From the NCBI GenBank assembly GCA_938003985.1, contig CALKWZ010000005.1, forward strand, positions 1 to 64,000: a DNA stretch of 64,000 nt, written 5' to 3'. The stretch is from an uncultured Verrucomicrobiota bacterium. GTDB lineage: Bacteria > Verrucomicrobiota > Kiritimatiellia > CAIQIC01 > Lenti-01. Below are positions 1 through 9,101 of this stretch, in pieces. Each line of letters starts with the position of its first letter. Position 1 is the stretch's first letter. The notes under the pieces are model-generated. The model had not been told where the DNA came from. It did no database searches and saw nothing but the letters and a program-made list of their open reading frames with translations. A program made the translations under genes and the position numbers.

Positions 1-298
1 CGACGACGTTGTTGATCTTGTGCGCGCCGGTGTGGGTGCAGTCCTCGCGCTTGAGCCAGAGCCGCGCGCCGCCGACGCGGGCGGAGAGGCGTTCGGCGCA
101 GTCGAGGGGCGTGGGCCGGCCGGCGTAGTCGCGCAGCATGGCGCGGAACTCGGCCATGAACGCGGGATCGTGCTTGGCCGATTTCCAGGCGGCCTCGACG
201 TCGAGGAGGGCGGACATGAGGGTTTCGCCGACGAAGCGGCCGCCGTAGGGGCCGAAGTGGCCGGAGGCGTCGGGGTATTGGTCGATGAGTTTGGTCAT
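1..298 (-). CDS. trpB: Tryptophan synthase beta chain, N-terminal part (cut by window edge)
   Basis: Only the first 99 or so codons are visible; the gene continues past position 1. The beta subunit condenses indole with L-serine using PLP. The N-terminus has the family pattern G-P-Y-G-G-R-F-V-G-E-T, then R-P-T-P-L and L-K-R-E-D, and ends in H-T-G-A-H-K-I-N-N, which carries the PLP-binding lysine. The ATG at 298 gives a normal-length N-terminus. No Shine-Dalgarno (SD) sequence precedes it: the upstream bases are a CCGAACCCTGAACCC-type repeat. It lies 170 bp downstream of the DAHP synthase gene and is the last visible gene of the trp operon; trpA would be expected next, outside the window. Confidence 0.95.
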   Translation of the reverse strand, partial: MTKLIDQYPDASGHFGPYGGRFVGETLMSALLDVEAAWKSAKHDPAFMAEFRAMLRDYAGRPTPLDCAERLSARVGGARLWLKREDCTHTGAHKINNVV

Positions 299-468
299 AA
301 GGGGAGAGGGTTCAGGGTTCGGGGTTCAGAGAAAACCGAAGACAGGTTCACCGCAGAGGGCACAGAGGCGCACAGAGGCGCACAGAGGTGAAAGATAAAT
401 TGTCTCTGTGAATCTCTGTGTTCTCTGTGGTGAAGAAGGCTTATGGGATCGAAGGATGTTCATTCTGG
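299..468. repeat. Intergenic short-period repeats between DAHP synthase gene and trpB
   Basis: This 170-bp gap contains no gene. It is built from three word-like repeats: GTTCAGGGTTCGGGGTTCAG at about 310-329, a CACAGAGGCG-type period at about 350-388, and CTCTGTG units at about 400-430. The last two are inverted copies, so 347-434 (TTCACC ... GGTGAA) can fold as one imperfect hairpin. The left end of the gap adjoins an ATTCTG repeat that begins inside the DAHP synthase stop region. Confidence 0.8.
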
Positions 469-1551
469 CTACTGAATTCTGGATTCTGAATTCTGTCGCA
501 TGAGCTTGCCCAGGCGGCCATGCGCTTCGCGGAGCAGATTCTCGGTGGTGGGCCAGTCGATGCAGGCGTCGGTGACGGAGCAGCGGGGATTGAGCTGCTT
601 GGGATCGGCCTGCATGGGTTGGGCGCCCCACTCGAGGTTGCTTTCGAGCATGAAGCCGCGGATGCAGCGGTTGCCGGCCTCGATCTGCGCGAGGACGTCC
701 TGCAGGACGGGCCCCTGGCGTTCGGGTTTCTTGCCGGAATTGCCGTGGGAACAATCCACGACGACGTTCTGCGGCAAATGGGCGTCGCGCAGGGCCTTTT
801 CGCAGGCCGCGACGGATTCGGCGTCGTAGTTGGGTTTTTTGCCGCCGCGGAGCACGACGTGGGGATAGGAATTGCCGGTGGTGGAGAAAACGGCGGGCAG
901 GCCGTCTTCGGTGACGCCGAGGAAATGGTGCGGGCCCATGGCGGAGCGCACGCCGTTGATGGCGGCGTCGAGGGAGCCGTCGGTGCCGTTCTTGAAGCCG
1001 ATGGGCGTGGAAATGCCGCTGGCGATTTCGCGGTGGGTCTGGGCTTCGGCGGTGCGCGCGCCGATGACGTTCCACGAGACGAGGTCGCCGATGTACTGCG
1101 GCATGAGCACGTCGAGCAGTTCGGTGGCGGCGGGCAGGCCGATTTCGGCCACGCGGAACAGGAAATGCCGCGCCATGCGGATGCCTTCCTCGATGTGGAA
1201 GGTGTCGTTCATGTAGGGGTCGTTGATGAGGCCCTTCCAGCCGAGGGCCGAGCGCGGCTTCTCGAAGTAGACCCGCATGACCAGAAAGATCGAATCGGCG
1301 ATTTCATCGGCGAGGGCCTTGAGCTTGAGGGCGTATTCCTCGGCGGCGTCGAGGTTGTGGATGGAGCAGGGGCCGACGACGGCGAACAGGCGCGGGTCTT
1401 CGCCGTCGAGGATGCGCTCGATGGTTTCGCGGCCTTTCGCGACGGTGGCGATGACGGCGGCGGAGAGGGGGATGGCCGCCTTCATCTCGCGCGGGGTGGC
1501 GAGCGGGACGACGGACTCGATGTTGACGTTTTCGAGGCGGGGATGGCTCAC
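469..1551 (-). CDS. aroG: 3-deoxy-D-arabino-heptulosonate 7-phosphate (DAHP) synthase, class I alpha
   Basis: Catalyses the first step of the shikimate pathway from phosphoenolpyruvate and erythrose 4-phosphate. The 360-aa product matches the AroF/G/H type: G-P-C-S-I-H near residue 60, K-P-R-S-A-L-G-W-K-G-L-I-N-D-P, G-A-R-T, G-F-K-N-G-T-D-G and D-C-S-H-G-N-S-G-K. The start is taken as the GTG at 1551, which overlaps the trpF stop in the tetranucleotide GTGA and implies translational coupling; longer reading-frame extensions lie over trpF and are rejected. The last residues (Q-N-S-E-S-R-I-Q) and the TAG stop are encoded by an ATTCAGAATCCAGAATTCAG repeat. Which E. coli isozyme (AroF, G or H) it matches best cannot be told by eye. 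Its place inside the trp operon suggests joint control of chorismate supply with Trp synthesis. Confidence 0.93.
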   Translation of the reverse strand: MSHPRLENVNIESVVPLATPREMKAAIPLSAAVIATVAKGRETIERILDGEDPRLFAVVGPCSIHNLDAAEEYALKLKALADEIADSIFLVMRVYFEKPRSALGWKGLINDPYMNDTFHIEEGIRMARHFLFRVAEIGLPAATELLDVLMPQYIGDLVSWNVIGARTAEAQTHREIASGISTPIGFKNGTDGSLDAAINGVRSAMGPHHFLGVTEDGLPAVFSTTGNSYPHVVLRGGKKPNYDAESVAACEKALRDAHLPQNVVVDCSHGNSGKKPERQGPVLQDVLAQIEAGNRCIRGFMLESNLEWGAQPMQADPKQLNPRCSVTDACIDWPTTENLLREAHGRLGKLMRQNSESRIQ

Positions 1552-2219
1552 GACGGGGTTCCTTTCCAGGAGAAAAGCTGGGGGCGCGGCGGTAGATTTC
1601 CCGCGGCGCGCAAGAAGGCGCGGACGGCGGCTTCGTCCTTGAGGCCCGGGGCGGTTTCGACGCCGGAAGAGGCATCGAAGGCCGCGGCAAGGCTGTCGCG
1701 GGCGACCTGGGCGAGATTCTGGGGGTTCAGGCCGCCGGCGATGGCGAAGGCGCGGAACTGGGCGAGCGGCGCGGCCTTGCTCCAGTTCCAGGCCAGGCCG
1801 TTGCCGCCGGGCAAGGCGCCCCGGCCGCATTCGACGAGGATGCCCACTTGCGGCGGCAGGGCGCGGGCGGCGGCGAGCAGTTCCGGACCGGTGCGCTTGA
1901 TGGCCTGGACGACGCGGAAGCCTTCGCGCACCAGGGCTTCGATCGTTTCGATCGTTTCCTCGCCGTGCATCTGGATGACGTCGACGGCGGCGATGCGCGC
2001 GGTGCGCAGCATGACGTCGACCGAGGCGTTCACGAAGACGCCGACGCGGGCGATCCGCGGATCGAGCCCGGCGAACAACTGGCGGACGGCGGCGGGTTCG
2101 ACGTTGCGGGGGCTCTTCTCGTAGAAAACCGCGCCGAGCGCGCCGGCGCCGGCTTCCGCGCAGAGCACGGCGTCCGGCTTCCGGGTGATGCCGCAGATTT
2201 TGACGTGGGGGAGGAACAT
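1548..2219 (-). CDS. trpF: Phosphoribosylanthranilate isomerase
   Basis: Performs the Amadori rearrangement of phosphoribosylanthranilate to CdRP. The 223-aa TIM barrel starts V-K-I-C-G-I-T-R with the catalytic cysteine, has Q-M-H-G-E, A-G-G-L-N-P and F-D-A-S-S-G-V-E in the expected order and normal length. Two positions differ slightly from the usual family text: V-E-C-G in place of the common L-D-S, and F-D-A-S for V-D-V-S. The start follows trpC by 12 bp and has no SD; the upstream bases are the GAACCCTGAACCC repeat that also gives trpC its stop. The stop overlaps the DAHP synthase GTG. Confidence 0.95.
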   Translation of the reverse strand: MFLPHVKICGITRKPDAVLCAEAGAGALGAVFYEKSPRNVEPAAVRQLFAGLDPRIARVGVFVNASVDVMLRTARIAAVDVIQMHGEETIETIEALVREGFRVVQAIKRTGPELLAAARALPPQVGILVECGRGALPGGNGLAWNWSKAAPLAQFRAFAIAGGLNPQNLAQVARDSLAAAFDASSGVETAPGLKDEAAVRAFLRAAGNLPPRPQLFSWKGTPS

Positions 2220-2252
2220 GGAATCAAGGGTTCAGGGTTCGGAGTTCAGGAT
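2220..2252. repeat. GTTCAGGGTTCGGAGTTCAG repeat at the trpC/trpF junction
   Basis: A GTTCAGGGTTCGGAGTTCAG unit spans the trpC stop codon and the 12-bp gap before trpF. Read on the coding strand, CTGAACTCCGAACCC TGA encodes the last TrpC residues (L-N-S-E-P) and the stop. The same unit recurs at about 310-329 and 4803-4822. Confidence 0.8.
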
Positions 2253-3038
2253 GAGGGGCACCGGCAAGGCGGTCCATGCCTTCAGGAGGGCCGTCGGATC
2301 GGGGGCTTTGACGAGCGTTTCGCCGACGAGGAAGCGGCGGATGCCGCCGGCGAGGGATTTCCGGATATCGGCTTCATCGTGGATGCCGCTGGCGGCCACG
2401 ACGGCGGCGCCGCGGGGCAAGGTGGCGGCGAGGCGCGTCGCGCGGTCGACGTCGGTCTGGAAATGGGCGAGGTCGCGGTTGTTGATGCCGACGACGGGGA
2501 CGTCGAAGCCGGCGAGGCGCCGGGCGTCCGCTTCGTCGTGGATTTCGACGAGCGTTTCGAGGCCGACGCCGTGGGCGAGGGACAGCAGGGAGGCCAACTG
2601 GTCGTCGTCGAGGATGCGCACGATGAGGAGCATCGCGTCGGCGCCCATCGCGGCGGTTTCGTAGACCTGGTAGGGATCGAGGATGAAATCCTTGCGCAGG
2701 ACGGGCAGTTCGACGACTTCGCGGGCGCGCTTGAGGTCCTTGGCGGAGCCCTTGAAGAATTCCGGCTCGGTCAGCACGGAAATGGCGGCGGCCCCGCCGG
2801 TCTGGTAGGCCAGGGCGAGGTCGCCGGGATGCAGGTCGGGACGGATGTCGCCCAGCGAAGGGGAGGCGCGCTTGATTTCGGCGATGACGCGCACGCCGGG
2901 GCGGGCGAGGGATTCCGCGAAGCCGCGGAAATCCTCGCGCTTGGCGGCGAGGCGTTCCACCTCGGCTTGCGGCTTGAGGTTGCGCGCCGCGGCGATTTCG
3001 GCGCGCTTGGCGGTCAGGATTTGATCGAGGAAAGACAT
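2232..3038 (-). CDS. trpC: Indole-3-glycerol phosphate synthase
   Basis: Closes the indole ring of CdRP. The 268-aa TIM barrel has the N-terminal helix ending in L-D-Q-I-L-T-A-K, then V-I-A-E-I-K-R-A-S-P-S, L-R-K-D-F-I-L-D-P-Y, V-E-I-H-D-E, G-I-N-N-R-D-L and A-S-G-I-H, all standard for TrpC, with a catalytic Glu in A-E-I-K-R and Lys in L-R-K-D-F. It follows trpD by 53 bp that are almost wholly a repeat. The tail P-L-I-L-N-S-E-P and its stop come from the repeat at 2222-2250, so the native C-terminus may have been altered. Confidence 0.95.
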   Translation of the reverse strand: MSFLDQILTAKRAEIAAARNLKPQAEVERLAAKREDFRGFAESLARPGVRVIAEIKRASPSLGDIRPDLHPGDLALAYQTGGAAAISVLTEPEFFKGSAKDLKRAREVVELPVLRKDFILDPYQVYETAAMGADAMLLIVRILDDDQLASLLSLAHGVGLETLVEIHDEADARRLAGFDVPVVGINNRDLAHFQTDVDRATRLAATLPRGAAVVAASGIHDEADIRKSLAGGIRRFLVGETLVKAPDPTALLKAWTALPVPLILNSEP

Positions 3039-3044
3039 GGAAGC

Positions 3045-3091
3045 CTAGACAGGATTAACAGGATTTCTCAGGATGAACAGGATTAATGCTC
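3045..3091. repeat. AATCCTGTTAATCCTGT-type repeat between trpD and trpC
   Basis: The gap holds ACAGGATTAACAGGATTTCTCAGGATGAACAGGATTAA-like units with a period of about 10-11 bp. It begins directly at the trpD TAG stop. The same word returns at about 41966-41990, downstream of the uracil-DNA glycosylase gene. Confidence 0.8.
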
Positions 3092-4108
3092 CTAGGACCG
3101 GGAAAAGGCGATGAGTTTTTCGAGCTTGTCGAGCGCGGCGCCGGAATCGATGGCGGCGGCGGACTGGGCGATGCCCTCGGCCAGGTCCGCGCAGCGGTTG
3201 GCGGAGAGCAGGGAGGCGGCGGAATTGAGCAGCACGATGTCGCGCTTGGGCCCGGTGATTTGGCCTTCGAGGATGCCGCGTGTGATGGCGGCGTTGTCGG
3301 CGGGGGCGCCGCCTTCGAGGTCTGCGTTGGCGCAATAGTTCTCGAAATAGACGGCCGGGTCGATGTCGTAGGTCTTGATGCGGCCATCCTTGAGCTCCGA
3401 GCAGCGCGAGGTGGTCGTGAGGGTGATTTCGTCCATGCCGTCGTGGCCGTGGACGACCAGCACGCGGCGGGAGCCGAGCTTTTTCAGCACTTCGGCGAAG
3501 GTTTCCGTGAGTTCCGGGGCGAAGACGCCGAGGAGCTGGCAGGGGGCGCCGGCGGGATTGGTCAGGGGGCCGAGCAGATTGAACAGCGTGCGCACGCCCA
3601 TCTGCTTGCGGACGGGCCCGGCGAAGCGCATGGCCTTGTGGAACGACGGGGCGAACATGAAGGCGATGCCGATTTCGTTGAGCGCCTGCTCCATGAGTTC
3701 GGGCGCGGCGGCGAGGTTGAAGCCGAGGCATTCGAGGCAGTCCGCGCTGCCGCTCTTGCCGGAGCTGGCGCGGTTGCCGTGCTTGGCGACGACGGCGCCC
3801 GCGCCGGCCGCGACGAAGGCGACGGTGGTGGAAATATTGAAGGTCATGCCGCCGTCGCCGCCGGTGCCGACGGTGTCGAGGGTGTCGGGCGCGAGCGATT
3901 GCAGGCGGGTGGCGGCGGCGCGCATGGCGCGGGCGGCCCCGGCGATTTCGTCGATGGTCTCGCCCTTGGCGGACAGCGTGCCGAGGAAGGCGCCGATCTG
4001 GCCCTCGGTGAATTCCCCGGAGAGCATGCCGTGGATGGCCTCGAAGGCCTCGTCTTCGGTGAGATCCTTGCGGGCGATGAGTTTTTTCAGCAGGGCGGGA
4101 ACGTTCAT
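3092..4108 (-). CDS. trpD: Anthranilate phosphoribosyltransferase
   Basis: Transfers phosphoribose from PRPP to anthranilate. The 338-aa product has the helical N-terminal domain and the PRPP site G-T-G-G-D-G-G with the following F-N-I-S-T, plus K-H-G-N-R-A-S-S-G-K-S-G-S-A-D, all diagnostic. A longer frame starts at 4150, but the ATG at 4108 gives the usual N-terminus (M-N-V-P-A-L-L-K-K-L) and has a GAAAGG sequence seven bases upstream, one of the few trp genes here with a recognisable SD. TrpG and TrpD are separate proteins, unlike the E. coli fusion. Confidence 0.96.
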   Translation of the reverse strand: MNVPALLKKLIARKDLTEDEAFEAIHGMLSGEFTEGQIGAFLGTLSAKGETIDEIAGAARAMRAAATRLQSLAPDTLDTVGTGGDGGMTFNISTTVAFVAAGAGAVVAKHGNRASSGKSGSADCLECLGFNLAAAPELMEQALNEIGIAFMFAPSFHKAMRFAGPVRKQMGVRTLFNLLGPLTNPAGAPCQLLGVFAPELTETFAEVLKKLGSRRVLVVHGHDGMDEITLTTTSRCSELKDGRIKTYDIDPAVYFENYCANADLEGGAPADNAAITRGILEGQITGPKRDIVLLNSAASLLSANRCADLAEGIAQSAAAIDSGAALDKLEKLIAFSRS

Positions 4109-4232
4109 GGCGGGCCTTTCAAGGGATGGAACAGAATATCCAATATCCAATCATCAATATCCAATGTTCAAGTGAACAGCCGGATCAGCCTTCTGAATCC
4201 TGACTTCTGACTCCTGAATTCTCGGAATTTCG
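4109..4232. repeat. ATATCCAAT and CTGAATTCTGACTCC repeats at the trpG/trpD junction
   Basis: About 4135-4165 is a run of AATATCC units (ATATCCAATATCCAATCATCAATATCC). About 4192-4222 is a second word with TTCTGAATCCTGACTTCTGACTCC. The second word lies inside the trpG reading frame and encodes its last residues. The first word recurs at 21110-21140 in the start region of the W-P-L-W protein. Confidence 0.8.
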
Positions 4233-4793
4233 CAGGAAATTCCGCAAGATCCGCTTGCCGACGGGGGTCATGATGGATTCGGGGTGGAACTGGATGCCTT
4301 CGACGGCGTACTGCTTGTGGCGGATGCCCATGATTTCGCCGTCGTCGACGGCGGTGGCGGAGACTTCGAGGCAATCGGGCAGGGATTCCGGCGCGAGGGC
4401 GAGGGAGTGGTAGCGCATGGCCTTGAACGGCCGGCTGTCGAGGCCCTTGAAGATGCCTTGGCCGTCGCAGGAAACCTCGGACACCTTGCCGTGCATGAGT
4501 TTCTTGGCGTGGACGACCCGGCCGCCGAAGACGAGGCCCATGGCCTGGTGGCCGAGGCAGACGCCGAGCAGCGGAATTTTTCCCGCGAAGGCGCGGATCG
4601 CGTCGCACGAGACGCCGGCATCCTCGGGCCGGCCGGGGCCGGGGGAGATCACGATGGCGGCGGGAGCGAGTTTTTCGATCTCGGCGACGGTGATCGCGTC
4701 GTTGCGGAACACCTGCACGTCGGCGGCCATTTCGCGCAGGTACTGCACGAGGTTGTAGGTGAAGGAATCGTAGTTGTCGATCATCAGGATCAT
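4185..4793 (-). CDS. trpG: Anthranilate synthase component II (glutamine amidotransferase)
   Basis: Supplies ammonia to TrpE. The 202-aa class I amidotransferase has I-D-N-Y-D-S-F-T-Y-N at the N-terminus, S-P-G-P-G-R-P, the nucleophile cysteine in G-V-C-L-G-H-Q, and the His-Glu pair in F-H-P-E-S. It follows trpE by 22 bp of repeat sequence with no SD (CCCCTCCC precedes the ATG), so translation may depend on coupling. The last 13 residues (S-E-N-S-G-V-R-S-Q-D-S-E-G) are repeat-encoded and absent from normal family C-termini. It could also serve PabBC at 16027-17796, since no separate pabA is visible; that sharing is inferred. Confidence 0.95.
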   Translation of the reverse strand: MILMIDNYDSFTYNLVQYLREMAADVQVFRNDAITVAEIEKLAPAAIVISPGPGRPEDAGVSCDAIRAFAGKIPLLGVCLGHQAMGLVFGGRVVHAKKLMHGKVSEVSCDGQGIFKGLDSRPFKAMRYHSLALAPESLPDCLEVSATAVDDGEIMGIRHKQYAVEGIQFHPESIMTPVGKRILRNFLRNSENSGVRSQDSEG

Positions 4794-4799
4794 GGGAGG

Positions 4800-4826
4800 G
4801 GCCAGGGTTCGGGGTTCAGGGTTTCA
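4800..4826. repeat. GTTCGGGGTTCAGGGTTCAG-type repeat at the trpE/trpG junction
   Basis: The 22-bp gap and the last codons of trpE consist of the unit CAGGGTTCGGGGTTCAGG. The trpE stop TGA (read CTGAAACCC TGA ACCCC) lies inside it. Confidence 0.75.
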
Positions 4827-6315
4827 GTTCGGCTTTCTGGGCGGTTTGGAGCAGTTCGAGGGCGCGGGACATGGCGGCGGCCTTGTTCTGGGTTTCGCGC
4901 AGCTCGGAATCGGGGTCGGAATCGGCGACGATGCCGGCGCCGGCGCGGACGGTGAGGCGGCCGTGTTCGGCGACGGCGGTGCGGATGCAGATGCAGAAGT
5001 CCATGTTGCCGTCGAAGGACACGTAGCCGACGGCCCCGCCGTAGGGGCCGCGCGGTTCGTCCTCGAGGTCGGCGATGATCTCCATGGCGCGGATCTTGGG
5101 CGCGCCGGAGAGCGTGCCGGCCGGGAAGGACGACGCGAACAGGTCGAAGGCGTCGTGGCCGGGCTCGAGATCGGCGACGACGTTGGAGACGAGGTGCATG
5201 ACGTGCGAGTAGCGCTCGACGATCATGAGGTCCGTGACCTGGACGGTGCCCGGGAGGGCGACGCGGCCGAGTTCGTTGCGGCCCAGATCGACCAGCATGA
5301 GATGCTCCGCACGTTCTTTTTCATCCTGCAGGAGGCTGTCGGCCAGCTTGCGGTCCTCCTGCTCGGTGGCGCCGCGGGGGCGGGTGCCGGCGATGGGGCG
5401 GAGGGTGGCGGTGCGGTGGTCGAGGCGGATCATCGTTTCGGGGGACGACCCGATGAGGGTACAGCCCTGCGCCTTGAGGAAGAAGAGGTAGGGGGAAGGG
5501 TTCACGTGCCGCTGGGCGCGGTAGAGACTGACGAGGTCGTCCGGCGCGGGGCCGACGAACGACTGCGACAGGACGCATTGGATGATGTCGCCCTCGTAGA
5601 CGTGGTTTTTGACCTTCGCGACCATGCCCTTGAAGTGCTCCGGCGGGCGGACGGCCTGCGGCAGGCGGATGGGCGTCTTGCCGGTGGGGGAGCCGGCGGG
5701 GACCGGCTGGGCCAGGACGGCGAGCAGGTCCTGCACGCGGGCGGTGGCGGCGTCGAAGAGGGCGTCGGCCGCGCCGTCTTCCTTGAACGCGAGGGCGACG
5801 GCGGTGAGGGTGTGGTTGACGTTGTCGAAGATCAGCAGCGTGTCGGGAATGACGAATTCGGCCAGAGCGCGCTCCGGCGGCAGCTTGTTGGGCACGCGCG
5901 GCTCGAAGAAATGGATCATTTCGTAGGCGAAATAGCCGACGAGGCCGCCGCAGAAACGGGGCAGGCCGGGCAGGTGCGCCAGCTTGTAGGGCTTCATCAG
6001 GTCGCGCAGGACGGCGAGGGGGGCGCCCTGGTGGGGGATGCGCTTTTCCTCGATGCCCTGGCGGACGACGACGTCGTGGCGATAGACGGCGACGGTGGCG
6101 CGGGCGGAGACGCCCATGAACGAATAGCGGCCCCAGCGTTCGCCGCCCTCGGCGCTTTCCAGCAGGAACAGGTGGGGGTGGTGCGGGGCGAAGCGGGCCA
6201 GCACGGAGACGGGCGTTTCGGTGTCCGCGAGGATGCGGGCGCCGACGGGGACGACGGTGGCGGAGTCCAGCCGGTCGCGGAACTCCGCGCGGGCGGGGAA
6301 GGTCTCGAGCAGCAT
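4816..6315 (-). CDS. trpE: Anthranilate synthase component I
   Basis: Converts chorismate to anthranilate with ammonia from TrpG. The 499-aa product contains the feedback-site motif L-L-E-S near residue 50, the chorismate-binding block with P-I-A-G-T-R-P-R-G, E-R-A-E-H-L-M-L-V-D-L-G-R-N, A-G-T-L-S-G-A-P-K-I-R-A-M-E-I-I and Y-G-G-A-V-G-Y. I chose the ATG at 6315 because AGGA lies about 6-9 nt upstream; an ATG at 6333 (six residues longer) has only weak AAAAG. A frame continuing to 8448 is chance read-through over thrS and infC. The last residues (A-E-L-K-P) run into a junction repeat. Confidence 0.95.
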   Translation of the reverse strand: MLLETFPARAEFRDRLDSATVVPVGARILADTETPVSVLARFAPHHPHLFLLESAEGGERWGRYSFMGVSARATVAVYRHDVVVRQGIEEKRIPHQGAPLAVLRDLMKPYKLAHLPGLPRFCGGLVGYFAYEMIHFFEPRVPNKLPPERALAEFVIPDTLLIFDNVNHTLTAVALAFKEDGAADALFDAATARVQDLLAVLAQPVPAGSPTGKTPIRLPQAVRPPEHFKGMVAKVKNHVYEGDIIQCVLSQSFVGPAPDDLVSLYRAQRHVNPSPYLFFLKAQGCTLIGSSPETMIRLDHRTATLRPIAGTRPRGATEQEDRKLADSLLQDEKERAEHLMLVDLGRNELGRVALPGTVQVTDLMIVERYSHVMHLVSNVVADLEPGHDAFDLFASSFPAGTLSGAPKIRAMEIIADLEDEPRGPYGGAVGYVSFDGNMDFCICIRTAVAEHGRLTVRAGAGIVADSDPDSELRETQNKAAAMSRALELLQTAQKAELKP

Positions 6316-6350
6316 GTGTTTTCCTGGGTTCATCGAATCTTTTGCGGCGA

Positions 6351-6390
6351 TGTTTCTGCATATAGAAACACAGCGGAGCGGCTTTGTCAA
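6351..6390 (-). promoter_or_regulatory. trpE promoter with overlapping operator-like palindrome
   Basis: On the minus strand, TTGACA (6385-6390) is followed after 18 nt by TCTATA (6361-6366). A perfect palindrome with 7-bp arms, TGTTTCT-GCATAT-AGAAACA (6351-6370), covers the -10 and the expected transcription start. This is where a repressor would act; the arms do not resemble the E. coli TrpR operator. The leader of about 40 nt is too short for a classical attenuator. Confidence 0.6.
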
Positions 6391-6450
6391 GCCCGCCCGG
6401 GAACAATTTCGCGTCCGCCGGAGGGCGAAGGTTTCGGCGGGAGAATGTTG

Positions 6451-6482
6451 AACGGGTAATGTTTTATAAAACAATACCCGTT
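6451..6482. promoter_or_regulatory. 32-bp near-perfect palindrome between divergent trpE and thrS
   Basis: AACGGGTA-A-TGTTTTATAAAACA-A-TACCCGTT is symmetrical over 32 bp with one central-arm mismatch pair (A opposite A). The core TGTTTTATAAAACA is a perfect 14-bp palindrome whose ends TGTTT/AAACA match the ends of the palindrome in the trpE promoter. It sits between the two divergent promoters and could bind a dimeric regulator or form a hairpin. It lacks a T-tract, so a terminator is unlikely. Confidence 0.55.
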
Positions 6483-6546
6483 TCTGCCGGGACCCGGAAG
6501 GGGGCGGTGGCGCCCTTCGCCGGGGAAAGCCAGACGCGTGCAGGCA

Positions 6547-6575
6547 TTGACTTTGCGGGGGCGCAAGGGTAGGTT
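6547..6575 (+). promoter_or_regulatory. Putative thrS-infC-rpmI-rplT promoter
   Basis: TTGACT (6547-6552), 17-nt spacer, TAGGTT (6570-6575), 34 nt before the thrS ATG. Matches the TTGnnn-N17-TAnnnT pattern of other promoters in this window. No T-box leader is recognisable in the short 5' region. Confidence 0.45.
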
Positions 6576-6609
6576 TCTGGCCTTTGTAGGAAGGATTCTG
6601 CCCAGTTCC

Positions 6610-8346
<1,737 letters not shown>

Positions 8347-8392
8347 GAACGCCAGGCGGAGCGGCGCAGAGCTCCCAACCCCCAAGGAACGA

Positions 8393-8971
8393 ATGGCCCT
8401 ACCGACAAATCCCCGGGATCCGCGCGGCGGATTCCCCACGCGAACCAACCAGAGAATCCGAGTCCCCGAAGTCTTCCTGATCGGCCCCGGCGGCGAGCAG
8501 ATCGGGGTCGTTGCGACCTACGAGGCCCAGAACCAGGCCCGCGCGGCCGGGCTCGATCTGGTGGAGATCTCGCCGACGGCGCGGCCCCCGGTTTGCCGGA
8601 TCATGGACTACGGCAAGTTCCAGTACGACAAGAGCAAGAAAGAGAAGCAGAACCGCCGGAACGCTTCCGCCACCCGCGTGAAGGAAATCCAGCTGCATCC
8701 CAGCGTCGGCGACCACGACTACGCCGTCAAGCTGCGCCACATGATAGATTTCCTCGGCGAAGGCCATCGCGTGAAGGTGGCGCTGTTCTTCCGCGGCCGC
8801 GAAAACGCCCACAAGGAACTCGGGTTCGAACTGATGAACCGCGTGCTGGCGGACGTCCGCGAGATCGGCGTCGTGGAGCAGGCCCCCAAGCTGCTGGGCC
8901 GCAACATCCTGATGGTGATCATGCCCAACCCGAAGACGCGCCAGGCGGCCAAAGCGACGCCGTCCGCCTGA
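8393..8971 (+). CDS. infC: Translation initiation factor IF-3
   Basis: Binds the 30S subunit and checks the initiator codon-anticodon pair. The 192-aa product has the N-domain start T-N-Q-R-I-R-V-P-E-V, the linker M-D-Y-G-K-F-Q-Y-D-K-S-K-K-E-K, and the C-domain K-E-I-Q-L-H-P and V-K-V-A-L-F-F-R-G-R-E. The start is an ordinary ATG with AAGGA about 4 nt upstream, unlike the AUU start used for autoregulation in E. coli. A short basic/proline extension of about 18 residues precedes the conserved N-domain. Confidence 0.96.
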   Translation: MALPTNPRDPRGGFPTRTNQRIRVPEVFLIGPGGEQIGVVATYEAQNQARAAGLDLVEISPTARPPVCRIMDYGKFQYDKSKKEKQNRRNASATRVKEIQLHPSVGDHDYAVKLRHMIDFLGEGHRVKVALFFRGRENAHKELGFELMNRVLADVREIGVVEQAPKLLGRNILMVIMPNPKTRQAAKATPSA

Positions 8972-9101
8972 GCGGCGGCGGAATTCCGGCGGATTTGGCT
9001 GGACGGGCCGGGGCAAATCCCGTACAAGTCGCCGCCTGTTTTGGAATCAGTGGGAATCAAGCCCGGGCGCGCGGCGCCGGGGCGGCAAGGACAACGGAAC
9101 C

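Noticed and set aside
347..434. CRISPR-like spaced repeats
   Set aside because: The units are contiguous words of about 10 bp without unique spacers and no cas genes are present; the Cas4-like nuclease at 35710 is far away and in another operon.
6316..6350. trp attenuator with leader peptide
   Set aside because: The region between the promoter and the trpE ATG is about 40 nt with no Trp-codon leader frame and no terminator hairpin.
8972..9101. L20-binding leader pseudoknot upstream of rpmI
   Set aside because: Plausible from operon biology, but no clear pairing matching the known structure could be traced by eye.
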